This document shows, one piece after another, positions 18,156 to 27,821 of a DNA stretch of 64,000 nucleotides. The stretch comes from Paucibacter aquatile (GTDB taxonomy: Bacteria; Pseudomonadota; Gammaproteobacteria; Burkholderiales; Burkholderiaceae_C): contig NZ_POSP01000003.1 of NCBI RefSeq assembly GCF_002885975.1, positions 124,001-188,000 of the forward strand, read 5' to 3'. Within the stretch, counting starts at the first letter, position 1, and every line of letters begins with the position of its first letter. The translations under genes were made by a program, and so were the position numbers. Under the pieces are notes generated by a model. The model did not search any database, had not been told where the DNA came from, and was given only the letters and a program-made list of their open reading frames with translations.

Positions 18156-19123
18156 TGATGAGCCAGGCCCAGGCCCCTGCGGTGTTTCGCCGGCCCATTT
18201 GCATCGCCGGCCCCACCGGTTCGGGCAAGACCGCGGCCGCCCTGGCCGCGGCCGAGTTTCTGCCGGTGGAGGTGATCAGCGTCGACTCGGCCCTGGTCTA
18301 CCGCGGCATGGACATCGGCACGGCCAAGCCCACGCGGGCCGAGCTGGCCGCCGTGCCGCACCACCTGATCGATGTGATCGAGCCGACCGAGGCCTACTCG
18401 GCGGCCGAGTTCGTGGCGGACGCCAGGCGCCTCAGCGCCGAGATCCTGGCGCGCGGCCGCCTGCCCCTGCTGGTGGGCGGCACCATGCTCTACTTCAAAG
18501 CCTTGTTCGATGGCCTGAGCGACATGCCGCAGGCCGACGAGGCCCTGCGTCGTGAGATCGACGAGCGCGCCGCTCGCCTGGGCTGGCCGGCCCTGCATGA
18601 AGAGCTGGCCCGGCTGGACCCCGTCACCGCTGCCCGGCTGGCACCGCTCGATTCGCAGCGCATCCAGCGCGCGCTCGAGGTCTGCCAGCTGGCCGGTCGG
18701 CCGATGAGCGAGCTGCACCAGCAGCGCAGCGAAGGCGTGGACTGGCCGCTGATCTCGCTCGAGCCCAGCGACCGGGCCTGGCTGCACCGCCGCCTGGACC
18801 AGCGCTTCGAGCAGATGCTGCAGGACGGCCTGATCGAGGAGGTGAAAGCCATGCGCGCACGCGGCGACCTCAGCCTGGACCTGCCCTCCATGCGCTGCGT
18901 GGGCTACCGCCAGACCTGGGAGGCGCTGGACAGCGGTGACTTCAGCACCCTGGCCGAGCGCGGCAGCGCTGCCACCCGCCAGCTGGCCAAACGCCAGATC
19001 ACCTGGCTGCGCAGCATGCCGCAGCGCCAGATCGTGGCCTGCGATCACCCGCAAGCGCAGCTGCAAGTGCTGGCCCTGCTGCAGAAAATCCTGCAGGCCG
19101 ATGGCCTGGAGCTGAAGGCATGA
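18155..19123 (+). CDS. miaA: tRNA dimethylallyltransferase MiaA
   Basis: 322 residues. It transfers dimethylallyl to N6 of A37 in tRNAs reading UNN codons. It has the P-loop GPTGSGKT, DSALVYRGMDIGTAKPT, HHLIDVIEPTEAYSAAEF and GGTMLYFKALFDGLSDMP, then RIQRALEVCQLAGRPMSE and MRCVGYRQTWEAL. The ATG at 18155 overlaps the rluF-like stop (TGATG), and the end overlaps the ABC ATPase by ATGA, so these are translationally coupled. Confidence 0.96.
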   Translation: MMSQAQAPAVFRRPICIAGPTGSGKTAAALAAAEFLPVEVISVDSALVYRGMDIGTAKPTRAELAAVPHHLIDVIEPTEAYSAAEFVADARRLSAEILARGRLPLLVGGTMLYFKALFDGLSDMPQADEALRREIDERAARLGWPALHEELARLDPVTAARLAPLDSQRIQRALEVCQLAGRPMSELHQQRSEGVDWPLISLEPSDRAWLHRRLDQRFEQMLQDGLIEEVKAMRARGDLSLDLPSMRCVGYRQTWEALDSGDFSTLAERGSAATRQLAKRQITWLRSMPQRQIVACDHPQAQLQVLALLQKILQADGLELKA

Positions 19124-19785
19124 CCGAGCTGCCCCTGCTGCTGGCCCGCGGCCTGAGCAAGAGCTATGGGCACACGCCGGTGTTCTCGGGCATTGACTTG
19201 CTGCTGCGCCGGGGTGAGCTGGTGGCCCTGCTGGGCGAATCGGGTTCGGGCAAAAGCACCTTGCTCAACTGCCTGGCCGGTCTGGACGAGCTGGACAGCG
19301 GCAGCGTGCAGCTTCTGGGCCAGCAGCTCGAAGGTTTGAACGAGGGCGAGCGTGCCCTGCTGCGGCGCCAGCAGCTCGGCTTTGTGTTCCAGGCCTTTCA
19401 TGTGCTGCCCTACTTGAGCGTGCGCGACAACGTCGCCCTGCCCTTGCTGCTGCTGGGCCGGCCCGATGCCGAGCGGGTGCAGGCGATGCTGGAGGCCGTG
19501 GGCCTGGGCAGTTTGGGCGAGCGGCTGCCGCGCCAGCTCTCGGGCGGCCAGCTGCAGCGCGTGGCCATCGCCCGCGCCCTGGTCCACAAGCCGGCCCTGG
19601 TGCTGGCCGATGAACCCACCGGCAATCTCGACAGCCGCAGTGCCAGCGCCGTGCTCGATCTGCTGCTGGCCCAAGTGCGCGAGCAAGGCGCGGCCTGCCT
19701 GCTGGTGACCCATTCCGAACGCGCCGCCGAGCGGGCCGACCGCTGCCTGCGCCTGGAAGACCTGATGGGCAGCCCCTCCGCCTGA
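19120..19785 (+). CDS. LolD/MacB-type ABC transporter ATPase
   Basis: 221 residues. Walker A is GESGSGKST, Q-loop FVFQAFHVLP, signature LSGGQLQRVAIARAL, Walker B LVLADEPTGNLD and the H-loop VTHS. The size and DEPTGNLD place it in the MacB/LolD/FtsE exporter group that works on envelope substrates with FtsX-like permeases. One such permease follows with a 1-bp overlap. Confidence 0.9.
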   Translation: MTELPLLLARGLSKSYGHTPVFSGIDLLLRRGELVALLGESGSGKSTLLNCLAGLDELDSGSVQLLGQQLEGLNEGERALLRRQQLGFVFQAFHVLPYLSVRDNVALPLLLLGRPDAERVQAMLEAVGLGSLGERLPRQLSGGQLQRVAIARALVHKPALVLADEPTGNLDSRSASAVLDLLLAQVREQGAACLLVTHSERAAERADRCLRLEDLMGSPSA

Positions 19786-22379
19786 TGCGCCACGCGATGC
19801 GCCTGTTCGTCTGGCTGCGTGCGCTCTCCTGGCCAGCCCTGCGCCACCAGGCCGGGCGTCAGGCCCTGGCCGTGCTGGCCATCGCCCTGGGCGTGGCCCT
19901 GTCCTACGGCGTGCACCTGCTCAACGGCGCCGCCCTGGCCGAATTTGGCAGCGCCGCAGCCAGCCTCAATGGCCAGCCCGATCTGGTGCTGCGCAGTCAG
20001 GCGGGTACGTCGCTTCGTGATGCAGACTACGCGGCGGTCGCGAACCTGGACGGGGTCGACCACGCCTCGCCCGTGCTGCAAGGCCAGGCCCAGGCGCTCG
20101 ACGCGCAGGGCCACCCTTTCAACCTGACCGTGCTGGGCCTGGACCTGCTGCAGGCCGGCGCCATCCAGCCCGATCTGCTGCCGCGCCTGGCCTCGCCGCT
20201 GGACGGCCTGGACCCCGGCCGCATCCACCTCAACGCCGCCGCCTTGCGCCGGCTGGGCCTCAGCGAGCCCATGCCGCAGGGTCAGGTCTTGCGCTTGCGT
20301 GCGGCGGCCCCCGACAGCGGGGCCGTGCAAAGCCTGAGCTTTCAGCTCGGCGCCGCCTGCCCCGATGGCGGGCCGCCACGGGCCATCCTCGACATCGCCG
20401 CGGCGCAGGCCCTGTTCGGCCGCCTGGGCCAACTCGACCGTGTGGACCTGCGCCTGGCGCCAGGCCTGTCACTGGAGGAATGGCGGGCCGCGCAGCGCTT
20501 GGGGCCCGGCCTCACACTCAGGCCACCGCCCGATGAAGGCGCGCGCCTTGGGCGGCTGACCCAGGCCTACCGCGTCAACCTCGGCGTGCTCTCGCTGATG
20601 GCCTTGTTCACGGGCAGCTTTCTGGTATTTGCCGTGCTCTCGCTTTCGGTGGCGCAGCGCCTGCCGCAATGGGCCTTGCTCGGTGTGCTGGGCATGAGTG
20701 CGCGCGAGCGCATGGCCTTGGTCTTGATGGAGGGCCTGGCCCTGGGCCTGCTGGGCAGTGCGCTCGGCCTGCTGCTGGGCTGGCAGCTGGCCCGCCTGGG
20801 CTTGCAGCTGCTGGGCAGCGATCTGGGCCTGGCGGCCGTCAGCGGCATGCGGCCCACTCTGCGCTTCAGCGCTGAGCAGCTGCCGGCCGCCGCGGTGTTC
20901 GGCGGCCTGGGCCTGGCGGTCAGTCTGCTCAGCGCCTGGTTCCCGGCGCGCAGCGTGCAAGGCATGCCAGTGGCCCAGGTGCTCAAAGGCCTGGGCCAGC
21001 GCCTGGGCGGCGGCGCGCCGGTGTGGCTGGGGCCGGGTCTGCTGGCGCTCGGTGGCCTGCTGGCCTTGCTGCCCAGCCCGACTTGGCCGGCCTGGCTGGC
21101 CGGCGTGCCGGTGGCGGCCTATGCCGCCATGCTGGCCATGCTGGCCGGGGGCATGGCCTGCGTGCCCCTGCTGCTGCGGCTGAGCCTGCGCGCCTTGGCC
21201 TGGCTTCGCCCCAGTGCTGGCTTGCTGCTGATGCGTGAGCGCGCCCGAGACCAGGCCGGCGAGGCCAGCCGGGCCCTGGCCGGCGTCCTGGTGGCGCTGA
21301 GCCTGTCGGTGGCCATGCTGGTGATGGTGGGCAGCTTCCGCGATTCGCTCAGCCAGTGGTTGAGCCAGATGCTGCCGGCCGATCTCTACCTGCGCTCGGC
21401 CCTGCGGGGCGAGGGGGGGCACCAGGCGCCCCTGCCGCCCGAACTGATCGAAGCGGTGCGCCAGAGCGGCCAGGTCCAGCGCCTGAGCCTGCAGCGCAGC
21501 CGCGATGTCTGGATCGATGGGCTCGCGCCCGAGCAGGAGCTGCCGGCCCTGCAAGCCCGTGAGCTGCGCGAGCAAGACCTGCCCCTGGCCGGCCCGCTCG
21601 CAGCGCCGCCGGCCGGCTCGCAAGACCTGACCCCGATCTACATCAGCGAAGCCCTGCGCGACAGCCTGCGCCTGCAGCCGGGCCAGCGCAGCCAGCTGCG
21701 CCTGAGCCCGCAGGGCCCTGCCCTGCCCGTCTTTGTGCGCGGCGTCTGGCGCGATTACGCGCGCCAGAGCGGCGCCCTGCTGATGCCGCTGGCGGCCTAC
21801 CAGGCCTGGAGTGGCGACCGCCGCATCACCGAGCTCTACCTCTGGCTGCCACCCGGCGCCGATGCGAGCAGCCGCAGTGAGGCCTTGCGCGCCCTGGCCG
21901 CGGCGCCGCAAGACCTGGAGATCGCGGCTGTGGGCGAGCTGCGCAGCCTCTCGCTGCAAATCTTCGACCGCAGCTTTGCCGTCACCGTCTGGCTGCAGGC
22001 GGTGGCCCTGGCCATCGGCCTGTTCGGCATCGCCGCGGCCCAGTCGGCCCAGGCCCTGGCGCGGCGCCGCGAGTTCGGCCTGCTCTTGCACCTGGGCTTC
22101 CGGCGCGCCGATGTGCTGCGCCTGCTGGGCCTGGAATCGCTGCTGCTCTGCGGGGTCGGCGCCCTGGCCGGCCTGGGCCTGGGCCTGGGTTTGAGCGCGG
22201 TGCTGATCTGGGTGGTCAACCCGCAGAGTTTTCACTGGAGCATGGACATGAGCTTGCCGATCGCGCGCCTGGCGGCCTTGGTGGCCGCGGTGTTCGTGGC
22301 CGGCGTGCTGGCGGCCGTGCTGGCCGGGCGCCAGGCGATTGGCCAGCAGGCGGTGCAGGCCGTGAAGGAGGACTGGTGA
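19785..22379 (+). CDS. FtsX-like ABC permease, two fused halves
   Basis: 864 residues with two FtsX/MacB_PCD-type halves. Each half consists of an N-terminal transmembrane helix, a large periplasmic domain and a three-helix bundle. Visible membrane clusters include LGVLSLMALFTGSFLVFAVL and SLLCGV...AVLIWVV near the end. It is coupled to the upstream ATPase and the downstream AttH-like protein. The AttE-AttF/G-AttH arrangement known from Agrobacterium and many proteobacteria has the same composition, so export of a lipid or lipoprotein-like substrate is inferred. Confidence 0.85.
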   Translation: MRHAMRLFVWLRALSWPALRHQAGRQALAVLAIALGVALSYGVHLLNGAALAEFGSAAASLNGQPDLVLRSQAGTSLRDADYAAVANLDGVDHASPVLQGQAQALDAQGHPFNLTVLGLDLLQAGAIQPDLLPRLASPLDGLDPGRIHLNAAALRRLGLSEPMPQGQVLRLRAAAPDSGAVQSLSFQLGAACPDGGPPRAILDIAAAQALFGRLGQLDRVDLRLAPGLSLEEWRAAQRLGPGLTLRPPPDEGARLGRLTQAYRVNLGVLSLMALFTGSFLVFAVLSLSVAQRLPQWALLGVLGMSARERMALVLMEGLALGLLGSALGLLLGWQLARLGLQLLGSDLGLAAVSGMRPTLRFSAEQLPAAAVFGGLGLAVSLLSAWFPARSVQGMPVAQVLKGLGQRLGGGAPVWLGPGLLALGGLLALLPSPTWPAWLAGVPVAAYAAMLAMLAGGMACVPLLLRLSLRALAWLRPSAGLLLMRERARDQAGEASRALAGVLVALSLSVAMLVMVGSFRDSLSQWLSQMLPADLYLRSALRGEGGHQAPLPPELIEAVRQSGQVQRLSLQRSRDVWIDGLAPEQELPALQARELREQDLPLAGPLAAPPAGSQDLTPIYISEALRDSLRLQPGQRSQLRLSPQGPALPVFVRGVWRDYARQSGALLMPLAAYQAWSGDRRITELYLWLPPGADASSRSEALRALAAAPQDLEIAAVGELRSLSLQIFDRSFAVTVWLQAVALAIGLFGIAAAQSAQALARRREFGLLLHLGFRRADVLRLLGLESLLLCGVGALAGLGLGLGLSAVLIWVVNPQSFHWSMDMSLPIARLAALVAAVFVAGVLAAVLAGRQAIGQQAVQAVKEDW

Positions 22380-23536
22380 TGACGGCTGAAGCACACGCCC
22401 TGCTCCGGCGCCGCCGCGCCTGGCTGCTGCAAGCGGCAGCGGCCAGCTTGGGGCCGGTAGCGGGCCGGACGGCTTGGGCGGCGCCGCAAGCCCCGGCCAC
22501 GCGCCTGCAGTTTCCGCGCGACTTCGGCGCCCACCCGGAGACCGCCATCGAATGGTGGTACCTGACCGGCTGCCTGGCGCGCGAGGGACGCAGCGAGCCC
22601 GAGTTTGGCTACCAGCTGACCTTTTTCCGCCGCCGCGGCCCGGCGCCGCTCGATCACCCCAGCGCCCTGGCCGCGCGCCAGCTGATGCTGGCCCATGGCG
22701 CTTTGAGCGATCTGCGCCCCGGCGGGCGGCTGCGCCACGACCAGCGCCTGGGCCGGGCCGTGGCCGGCCTCCATGAAGCGAGTGAGCAAGACTGCCAGCT
22801 GCGCATGGGCGACTGGTCACTGCAACGCCAGAACCTGCCGGGCGGCCACGCCTACCAAGCCCAGCTGCGCAGCCGCAGCGCCGGCTTCGAGCTGCGCCTG
22901 AACTTGCAGACCAGCCAGACCCTGCTGCTGCAGGGCGACGGCGGCTACTCGCGCAAAGGGCCGCAGCCCGACCAGTTCAGCCTCTACTACAGCCAGGTGC
23001 AGCTGCTGAGCCAGGCGGAGTTGAGGCTGGAGGGTCAGGTCTTGCGCCTGCAAGGCCGATCCTGGCTGGACCATGAGTGGAGCGACAACCTGCTGGGCAA
23101 GCCCGGCGCCGAAGGCGGCGCCAGCCAGGATGCCGCTGTGGGTTGGGACTGGGCCGGCATCAACCTCAGCGATGGTGGCGCGCTGACCGTGTTTCGCCTG
23201 CGCCGGACCGACGGCAGCACGCTTTGGAGCGGCGGCAGCTGGCGCCGGCCCGATGGCCGGACCGAGGCGCTGGGGCCCGAGCAGGTGCAGCTGCAGCCCG
23301 GGCGCCTGTGGGCCAGCCCGCGCGGTGGCGCACGCTATCCCCTCGAATGGCGGCTGCGCACGCCGCAGGGTGAGCAGCGCCTGCGCGCCCTGATGGACGA
23401 TCAGGAGATCCACGGCCGCGCCGGCGCCGGCATCCGCTACTGGGAGGGCGCGGCCGAGCTGCTGGACGCCAGTGGCCGACGCAGCGGCCTGGGCTATCTG
23501 GAGCTGACCGGCTATGCCGAGGCCCTGAAGATCTGA
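22379..23536 (+). CDS. AttH/CrtC-like lipocalin-fold exported protein
   Basis: 385 residues. A Tat-like signal (RRRRAWLLQAAAASLG...AWAA) precedes a lipocalin-like AttH domain. Hallmarks are HPETAIEWWYLTGCL, FGYQLTFFRR, SLYYSQVQLL, SWLDHEWSDN and VGWDWAGINLSDGGALTVFRLRR. The family includes carotenoid 1,2-hydratase, but AttH-type members linked to ABC exporters have no settled activity. A strong GGAGGA precedes ATG 22379, which overlaps the permease stop. Confidence 0.85.
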   Translation: MTAEAHALLRRRRAWLLQAAAASLGPVAGRTAWAAPQAPATRLQFPRDFGAHPETAIEWWYLTGCLAREGRSEPEFGYQLTFFRRRGPAPLDHPSALAARQLMLAHGALSDLRPGGRLRHDQRLGRAVAGLHEASEQDCQLRMGDWSLQRQNLPGGHAYQAQLRSRSAGFELRLNLQTSQTLLLQGDGGYSRKGPQPDQFSLYYSQVQLLSQAELRLEGQVLRLQGRSWLDHEWSDNLLGKPGAEGGASQDAAVGWDWAGINLSDGGALTVFRLRRTDGSTLWSGGSWRRPDGRTEALGPEQVQLQPGRLWASPRGGARYPLEWRLRTPQGEQRLRALMDDQEIHGRAGAGIRYWEGAAELLDASGRRSGLGYLELTGYAEALKI

Positions 23537-23550
23537 AGCCGGCGGCCCGC

Positions 23551-24357
23551 TCAGCCGCGGATGGCGCTCAGCGAATCGGGCAGCAGGCCCGGGCCGGCGC
23601 GCACACAGTTGCGGCCATCGGCCTTGGCCAGGTGCAAGGCCTCGCCGGCCTCGTTGAGCAGATCGTCCAGACCCGTGTGGTTGAGCTTGAGCACGGCCAC
23701 GCCGATGCTGACGCTGGTGGGTATGCTGTGCCCGTTCCAGCCATAGCCCATGCGCTCGACCCGCTCACGGATGCGCTCGGCCACATCGAGCGCGCCCAGC
23801 GGATCGGTGTGGGGCAGAAACAGCATGAACTCCTCGCCGCCGTAACGTGCCAGCACATCGGCGTGGCGCAGGGTTTCACCGCAGACCCCGGCCACCTCGC
23901 GCAGCAGCAGGTCGCCGCAGCGGCTGCTGTAGGCCTCGTTGATGCGTTTGAAATGGTCGATATCGATCAGCACCAGGGCGCAGGGGGTTTCGTAGCGCCG
24001 CGCCAGCGACCATTCGCGCTCCACCTGATGCAGAAAATGGCGGCGGCTGTAGAGGCCGGTCAGGCTGTCGCGGGTGGCGTAGCGCACCGAGTAGCGCAGC
24101 GCCCGGTCCAGATGGCTGAGCAGGCCCAGCAGGCTGGCGCTGAAGAGTGCGGCCAAGCCCAGGCCGCAGACGGCGGCGATCACGGCCGCGCTGAGACGGT
24201 CGCCCTGCCCCATCAAGGACACCAGCAGCTGCGACACCGCCACGCAGACCAGGCCGACAAAGGCGCAGAACAGCCAGCGCAGCGGCCCCGGGCCCACGCG
24301 CTGCAGGGCGAGGCGAAGCGGCGGCAGCCAGGCCGGCACATTCAGGTCGTCTTGCAT
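23551..24357 (-). CDS. Membrane-bound diguanylate cyclase (GGDEF)
   Basis: 268 residues with two predicted membrane helices (LRWLFCAFVGLVCVAVSQLL and AAVIAAVCGLGLAALFSASL). A complete GGDEF domain follows: RDSLTGLYSRRHFLHQ, ALVLIDIDHFKRINEAYS and the active-site motif ARYGGEEFMLFLP, intact for c-di-GMP synthesis. I see no RxxD inhibitory site five residues upstream. The ATG at 24357 is chosen because the further upstream reading frame looks like non-coding sequence. Confidence 0.87.
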   Translation of the reverse strand: MQDDLNVPAWLPPLRLALQRVGPGPLRWLFCAFVGLVCVAVSQLLVSLMGQGDRLSAAVIAAVCGLGLAALFSASLLGLLSHLDRALRYSVRYATRDSLTGLYSRRHFLHQVEREWSLARRYETPCALVLIDIDHFKRINEAYSSRCGDLLLREVAGVCGETLRHADVLARYGGEEFMLFLPHTDPLGALDVAERIRERVERMGYGWNGHSIPTSVSIGVAVLKLNHTGLDDLLNEAGEALHLAKADGRNCVRAGPGLLPDSLSAIRG

Positions 24358-24685
24358 GGGATCAGGAGCCAAAACTACAGGGATCAGAGACTGGGGGACG
24401 CGGGAGCGGTAGGCTGGCGACGGCGCAGAGATCGGCGCAAAGAAAGACACCGGACGGGCCCGCCTGCGCCGCAGATCGCACAGCTGCCCGCATTTCAGCA
24501 CAGGCTGGCCGGCCGCCAGGGCGCTCACCCCGTAGCTTGAGGGGAAGCCACTAGGCCTTTTCGCCGCTTTGGCCGGCTTTTGTGGTGATCTTGCTGAATG
24601 TCAAGACTCACCTTGCCGCCGGGCCGGAAACTGTGGCATCCACCCGAGTGGAACGACAACAAAGACAAGACCGCAGGAGACTGAT

Positions 24686-26881
24686 TTGCTGCATCGCAAC
24701 GCCCCCCAAGCCCCCGGCGACGACCTGAGCGCCAAGCCACAGCCCCAGCACTGCGCCGATCTGGAGGCCACCGTCGACGAGATCCTGCGCCGCATCCCCG
24801 GCGACATCGGCCTGGCCCTGCCCCTGGGCATCGGCAAGCCCAATCCCTTGGTCAACGCCCTCTACCGCCGCGTCGCCGCCCTGCCCGAGCGGCGCCTGCG
24901 CATCTACACCGCCTTGTCGCTGGAAAAGCCCAAGGGCCGCACCGAGCTGGAGCAGCATTTCCTGGCGCCCCTGGTCGAGCGGGTGTTTGGCGATTACCCG
25001 GACTTGGCCTATGTCGGCCCGCTGCGCGCCGGCCAGCTGCCGCCCAATATCTCGGTGCAGGAGTTCTTTCTCAAGACCGCCGACTACCTGGGCAATGAGG
25101 CCGCACAGCAGGGCTTCATCTGCACCAACTACAGCTTTGCCGTGCGCGACATCTGTGCCCAGGGCGTCAATCTGCTGATCCAGGCGGTGGCGGCGCGCGT
25201 CAATCCGGAAACGGGCGAGCGCGAGTTCTCGCTGTCCTGCAACCCGGATCTGAGCTTTGACCTGCTGGAACACCAGCGCGCCGCGGGACAGCCGGTCCTG
25301 ACCGTGGCCATGGTCAACGAGGCCCTGCCCTTCATGCCCGGCCCGGCGGTTGCTGATGCGCGCTTGTTCGATCTCATGGTTGAAGGCCCGGGCTGCAGCC
25401 ATGCCTTGTTTGCGCCACCCAACGCGGCCATCTCCTGGGCTGACTACGCCATCGGCCTGCATGCCTCCAGCCTGGTCAAGGACGGCGGCACGCTGCAGAT
25501 CGGCATCGGCTCGCTCGGCGACGCCATCGCCCAGGCCTTGATCGTGCGCGACAGCCGCAACCACGACTACCGCGCCATCCTGGCCGGCCTGTGCAGCGGC
25601 GGCGCGGCCGAGGCGCCCGACGGCTGGCAGGAGGGGCGCGAGCTGGGCCGTTTCGAGCAAGGCCTGTACGGCTGCTCGGAGATGTTCGTCAACGGCTTCA
25701 TGCGCTTGATCGATGCCGGCCTGATCCGCCGCCTGGTGTTCGACGATCTGGCGCTGCAGCAGCTGGCCCTGGAGGGGCGCCTGGGCGCCGCGCCCGATGC
25801 CGGCGTGATCCGCGCCCTGTGCGAGCGCGGGCGTATCGCCTCGCCGCTTCGCGCAAGCGACCTGGCCTTTTTGCAATCGCAGGGCTTGCTGCAGGCCGGC
25901 GTGACGCTCGCCGCGGACGGCCATCTGCTCTTCTGGCAAGGCCAGACCTGGTCCAACCAGCCCGAGGCCCTGGCGCCCGAACTGATAGGCCTGGGCTGGC
26001 GCCGCGCGGCGCTGATGCACGGCGGCTTCTTCCTCGGCCCGCGCGATTTCTACCAGCGCTTGCGCGAGCTGCCCGAAGCCCTGCGCCAGAGCATCGCCAT
26101 GACGCGCATCCACTACATCAACGAGCTCTATGGCGACGTCCGGGGTTCGGAAGCACTCAAGCGCGCCCAGCGCCGCGACGCCCGCTTCATCAACACGACG
26201 ATGAAGATGACGCTGCTGGGCGCCGCATCATCAGACGGTTATGAGTCGGGCCAGATGGTCTCGGGCGTGGGCGGCCAGTACAACTTCGTGGCCATGGCCC
26301 ATGCGCTGCCGGACGCCCGCTCCATCCTGCTGCTGCGCGCCACGCACGACAACGCCCAGGGCCTGAGCAGCTCCATCGCCTGGCATTACGCCAACTGCAC
26401 CATCCCGCGCCACCTGCGCGATATCGTCGTCACCGAGTATGGCGTGGCCGATCTGCGCGGCTGCAGCGATGCCGAGGTGATCTCGCGCCTGCTGCAGGTC
26501 TGCGATTCACGCTTCCAGCAGGGCTTGATGGACGAAGCCAAGGCCCACGGCAAGCTGCCGGCCGACTACCAGTTGCCGACTGCGGCACGGCGCAACCTGC
26601 CCGAAACCTTGCGCGAGCGCCTGCGCCCCTGGCGCAACAGCGGCGTGCTGCCCGACTTCCCCTTTGGCACCGACCTCAGCGACGAAGAAATGCAGATCGT
26701 GCGCGCGCTCAAAAAGCTCAAACACGCCAGCCACCACCCGGTCGAGCTGGTCAAGCTGATCGTCAAGAGCCTGGGACCGCAAGCCCCGGTGCCCGAAGCC
26801 TGGCTGGAGCGCCTGGGCTTGAATGAAGCGCACAGCTTCAAGCAGTTGTTTCTGCGAAGGTTGTTTGCGAGCAATCTTTGA
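24686..26881 (+). CDS. Acetyl-CoA hydrolase/CoA-transferase family protein
   Basis: 731 residues. Family segments: GIGKPNPLVNALYRRV near the N-terminus, LVKDGGTLQIGIGSLGDAIAQAL in the middle and GVGGQYNFVAMAHALPDARSILLLRATH towards the C-terminus, followed by VVTEYGVADLRGCSDAEVI. It is longer than classical SCACT or acetyl-CoA hydrolases, with an extra C-terminal helical part. The CoA acceptor is not evident. The start is TTG 24686 behind AGGAGA; no ATG lies near. It is the last core gene before the cassette array and reads toward it. Confidence 0.85.
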   Translation: MLHRNAPQAPGDDLSAKPQPQHCADLEATVDEILRRIPGDIGLALPLGIGKPNPLVNALYRRVAALPERRLRIYTALSLEKPKGRTELEQHFLAPLVERVFGDYPDLAYVGPLRAGQLPPNISVQEFFLKTADYLGNEAAQQGFICTNYSFAVRDICAQGVNLLIQAVAARVNPETGEREFSLSCNPDLSFDLLEHQRAAGQPVLTVAMVNEALPFMPGPAVADARLFDLMVEGPGCSHALFAPPNAAISWADYAIGLHASSLVKDGGTLQIGIGSLGDAIAQALIVRDSRNHDYRAILAGLCSGGAAEAPDGWQEGRELGRFEQGLYGCSEMFVNGFMRLIDAGLIRRLVFDDLALQQLALEGRLGAAPDAGVIRALCERGRIASPLRASDLAFLQSQGLLQAGVTLAADGHLLFWQGQTWSNQPEALAPELIGLGWRRAALMHGGFFLGPRDFYQRLRELPEALRQSIAMTRIHYINELYGDVRGSEALKRAQRRDARFINTTMKMTLLGAASSDGYESGQMVSGVGGQYNFVAMAHALPDARSILLLRATHDNAQGLSSSIAWHYANCTIPRHLRDIVVTEYGVADLRGCSDAEVISRLLQVCDSRFQQGLMDEAKAHGKLPADYQLPTAARRNLPETLRERLRPWRNSGVLPDFPFGTDLSDEEMQIVRALKKLKHASHHPVELVKLIVKSLGPQAPVPEAWLERLGLNEAHSFKQLFLRRLFASNL

Positions 26882-27228
26882 TGGCCCGAAGCGTAGCGAA
26901 GCTGGGCATCATCAAGAAACCAGCTGCAAGCCGCAGCGAACGATCAGCGCCCCCGCGGTTCAGTGCCAAAGAGTCAAAGCCGCCACAATTTGATGGCAAT
27001 ATTCGACCGGCCAGCCGGTTTCGACCGCCATCCGTGCTGAGAGTGCATTTGTAACAAGCGCGGCTTTTGTCGCCCGAATTAATGAGCCGAGGAAAGCAAA
27101 TGCTTGAACAAAAAAGCCTTCCCCGACAAGCACTTGCCCGGATTGATTCGTGGTCGGTTATTACGACACTTGCCGTGATATGCGGCGTGTGCCGTCGATA
27201 TACAACACGTTATGTGTAATCACACTCT
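26882..27228. other. Gene-free leader left of the cassette array
   Basis: 347 bp with no ORF I can support and lower GC than the left flank. A core-like GTTATGT (27209-27215) lies 13 bp before the first cassette gene, but I see no convincing left partner for it. This is where attI and an integrase promoter would be expected. An integrase gene cannot fit here. Confidence 0.5.
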
Positions 27229-27738
27229 ATGAAAGCACCATACGAAGAACTTGAAGAAATTCTCTCCACATTCGACGGCGATCTTGAGAGCACAGGTCAG
27301 GGGTGGTGTGATGTTGGTGCTCAATGGGCAGAAAGTACAATCGGTAGTTTTCGCGAAGAAGACTGGGTTAGTCTTTTTAACCGAAAAGAGCAACTTACTG
27401 AAGGACAAATGCGATTGCTTGTGCATGCTCTCTCTGCTGCTACAGAAGAAAAAGCATTACCATTTTTAACTTGGCTGTGCTCTGTAGCGAAAGGTTGGGG
27501 CTGGATAGAAGCTATGGAATCTCTAAGCTATACGTATGTATCTAAACCAGAATTGCTAAATGTAATCGAGCCTGAAGTCACAAGATCGATCAGAGGAAAT
27601 TTTAATACTGAAATTGTGTGGTTCATAAATCAGAATCGATCAGATTCACAGTCAATCGAAGACTATCTCTACAAATACGCACACCTTGTTGACCAAAATA
27701 TAATGACCTACTATGAAGAAATCCTCAAAAACACATAA
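27229..27738 (+). CDS. Cassette 1 protein, unknown function
   Basis: 169 residues (MKAPYEELEEILSTFDGD...YYEEILKNT), acidic, predicted mostly helical, no signal peptide. I do not recognise the family. Base composition is clearly more AT-rich than the flanks and most other cassettes, so it came from another source. Its TAA stop is part of the attC left core, typical of a cassette gene. Confidence 0.75.
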   Translation: MKAPYEELEEILSTFDGDLESTGQGWCDVGAQWAESTIGSFREEDWVSLFNRKEQLTEGQMRLLVHALSAATEEKALPFLTWLCSVAKGWGWIEAMESLSYTYVSKPELLNVIEPEVTRSIRGNFNTEIVWFINQNRSDSQSIEDYLYKYAHLVDQNIMTYYEEILKNT

Positions 27739-27816
27739 CACGGCATTCAACTACACTCCAGCCCTTTGGGCCTCCGTCGGACGCGCTGACGCGCGCCGGT
27801 TAATTTGGCGTTGTGG
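27733..27816 (+). other. attC1
   Basis: ACATAAC ... GTTGTGG, 84 bp. The arms are less like the other sites of the array, in line with the foreign composition of its gene. Confidence 0.7.
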
Positions 27817-27821
27817 CGCAA

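Noticed and set aside
27047..27215. An extra attC or attI before the first cassette (TTGTAAC ... GTTATGT)
   Set aside because: The two ends do not pair and no arms are visible. Only the core-like GTTATGT is noted.
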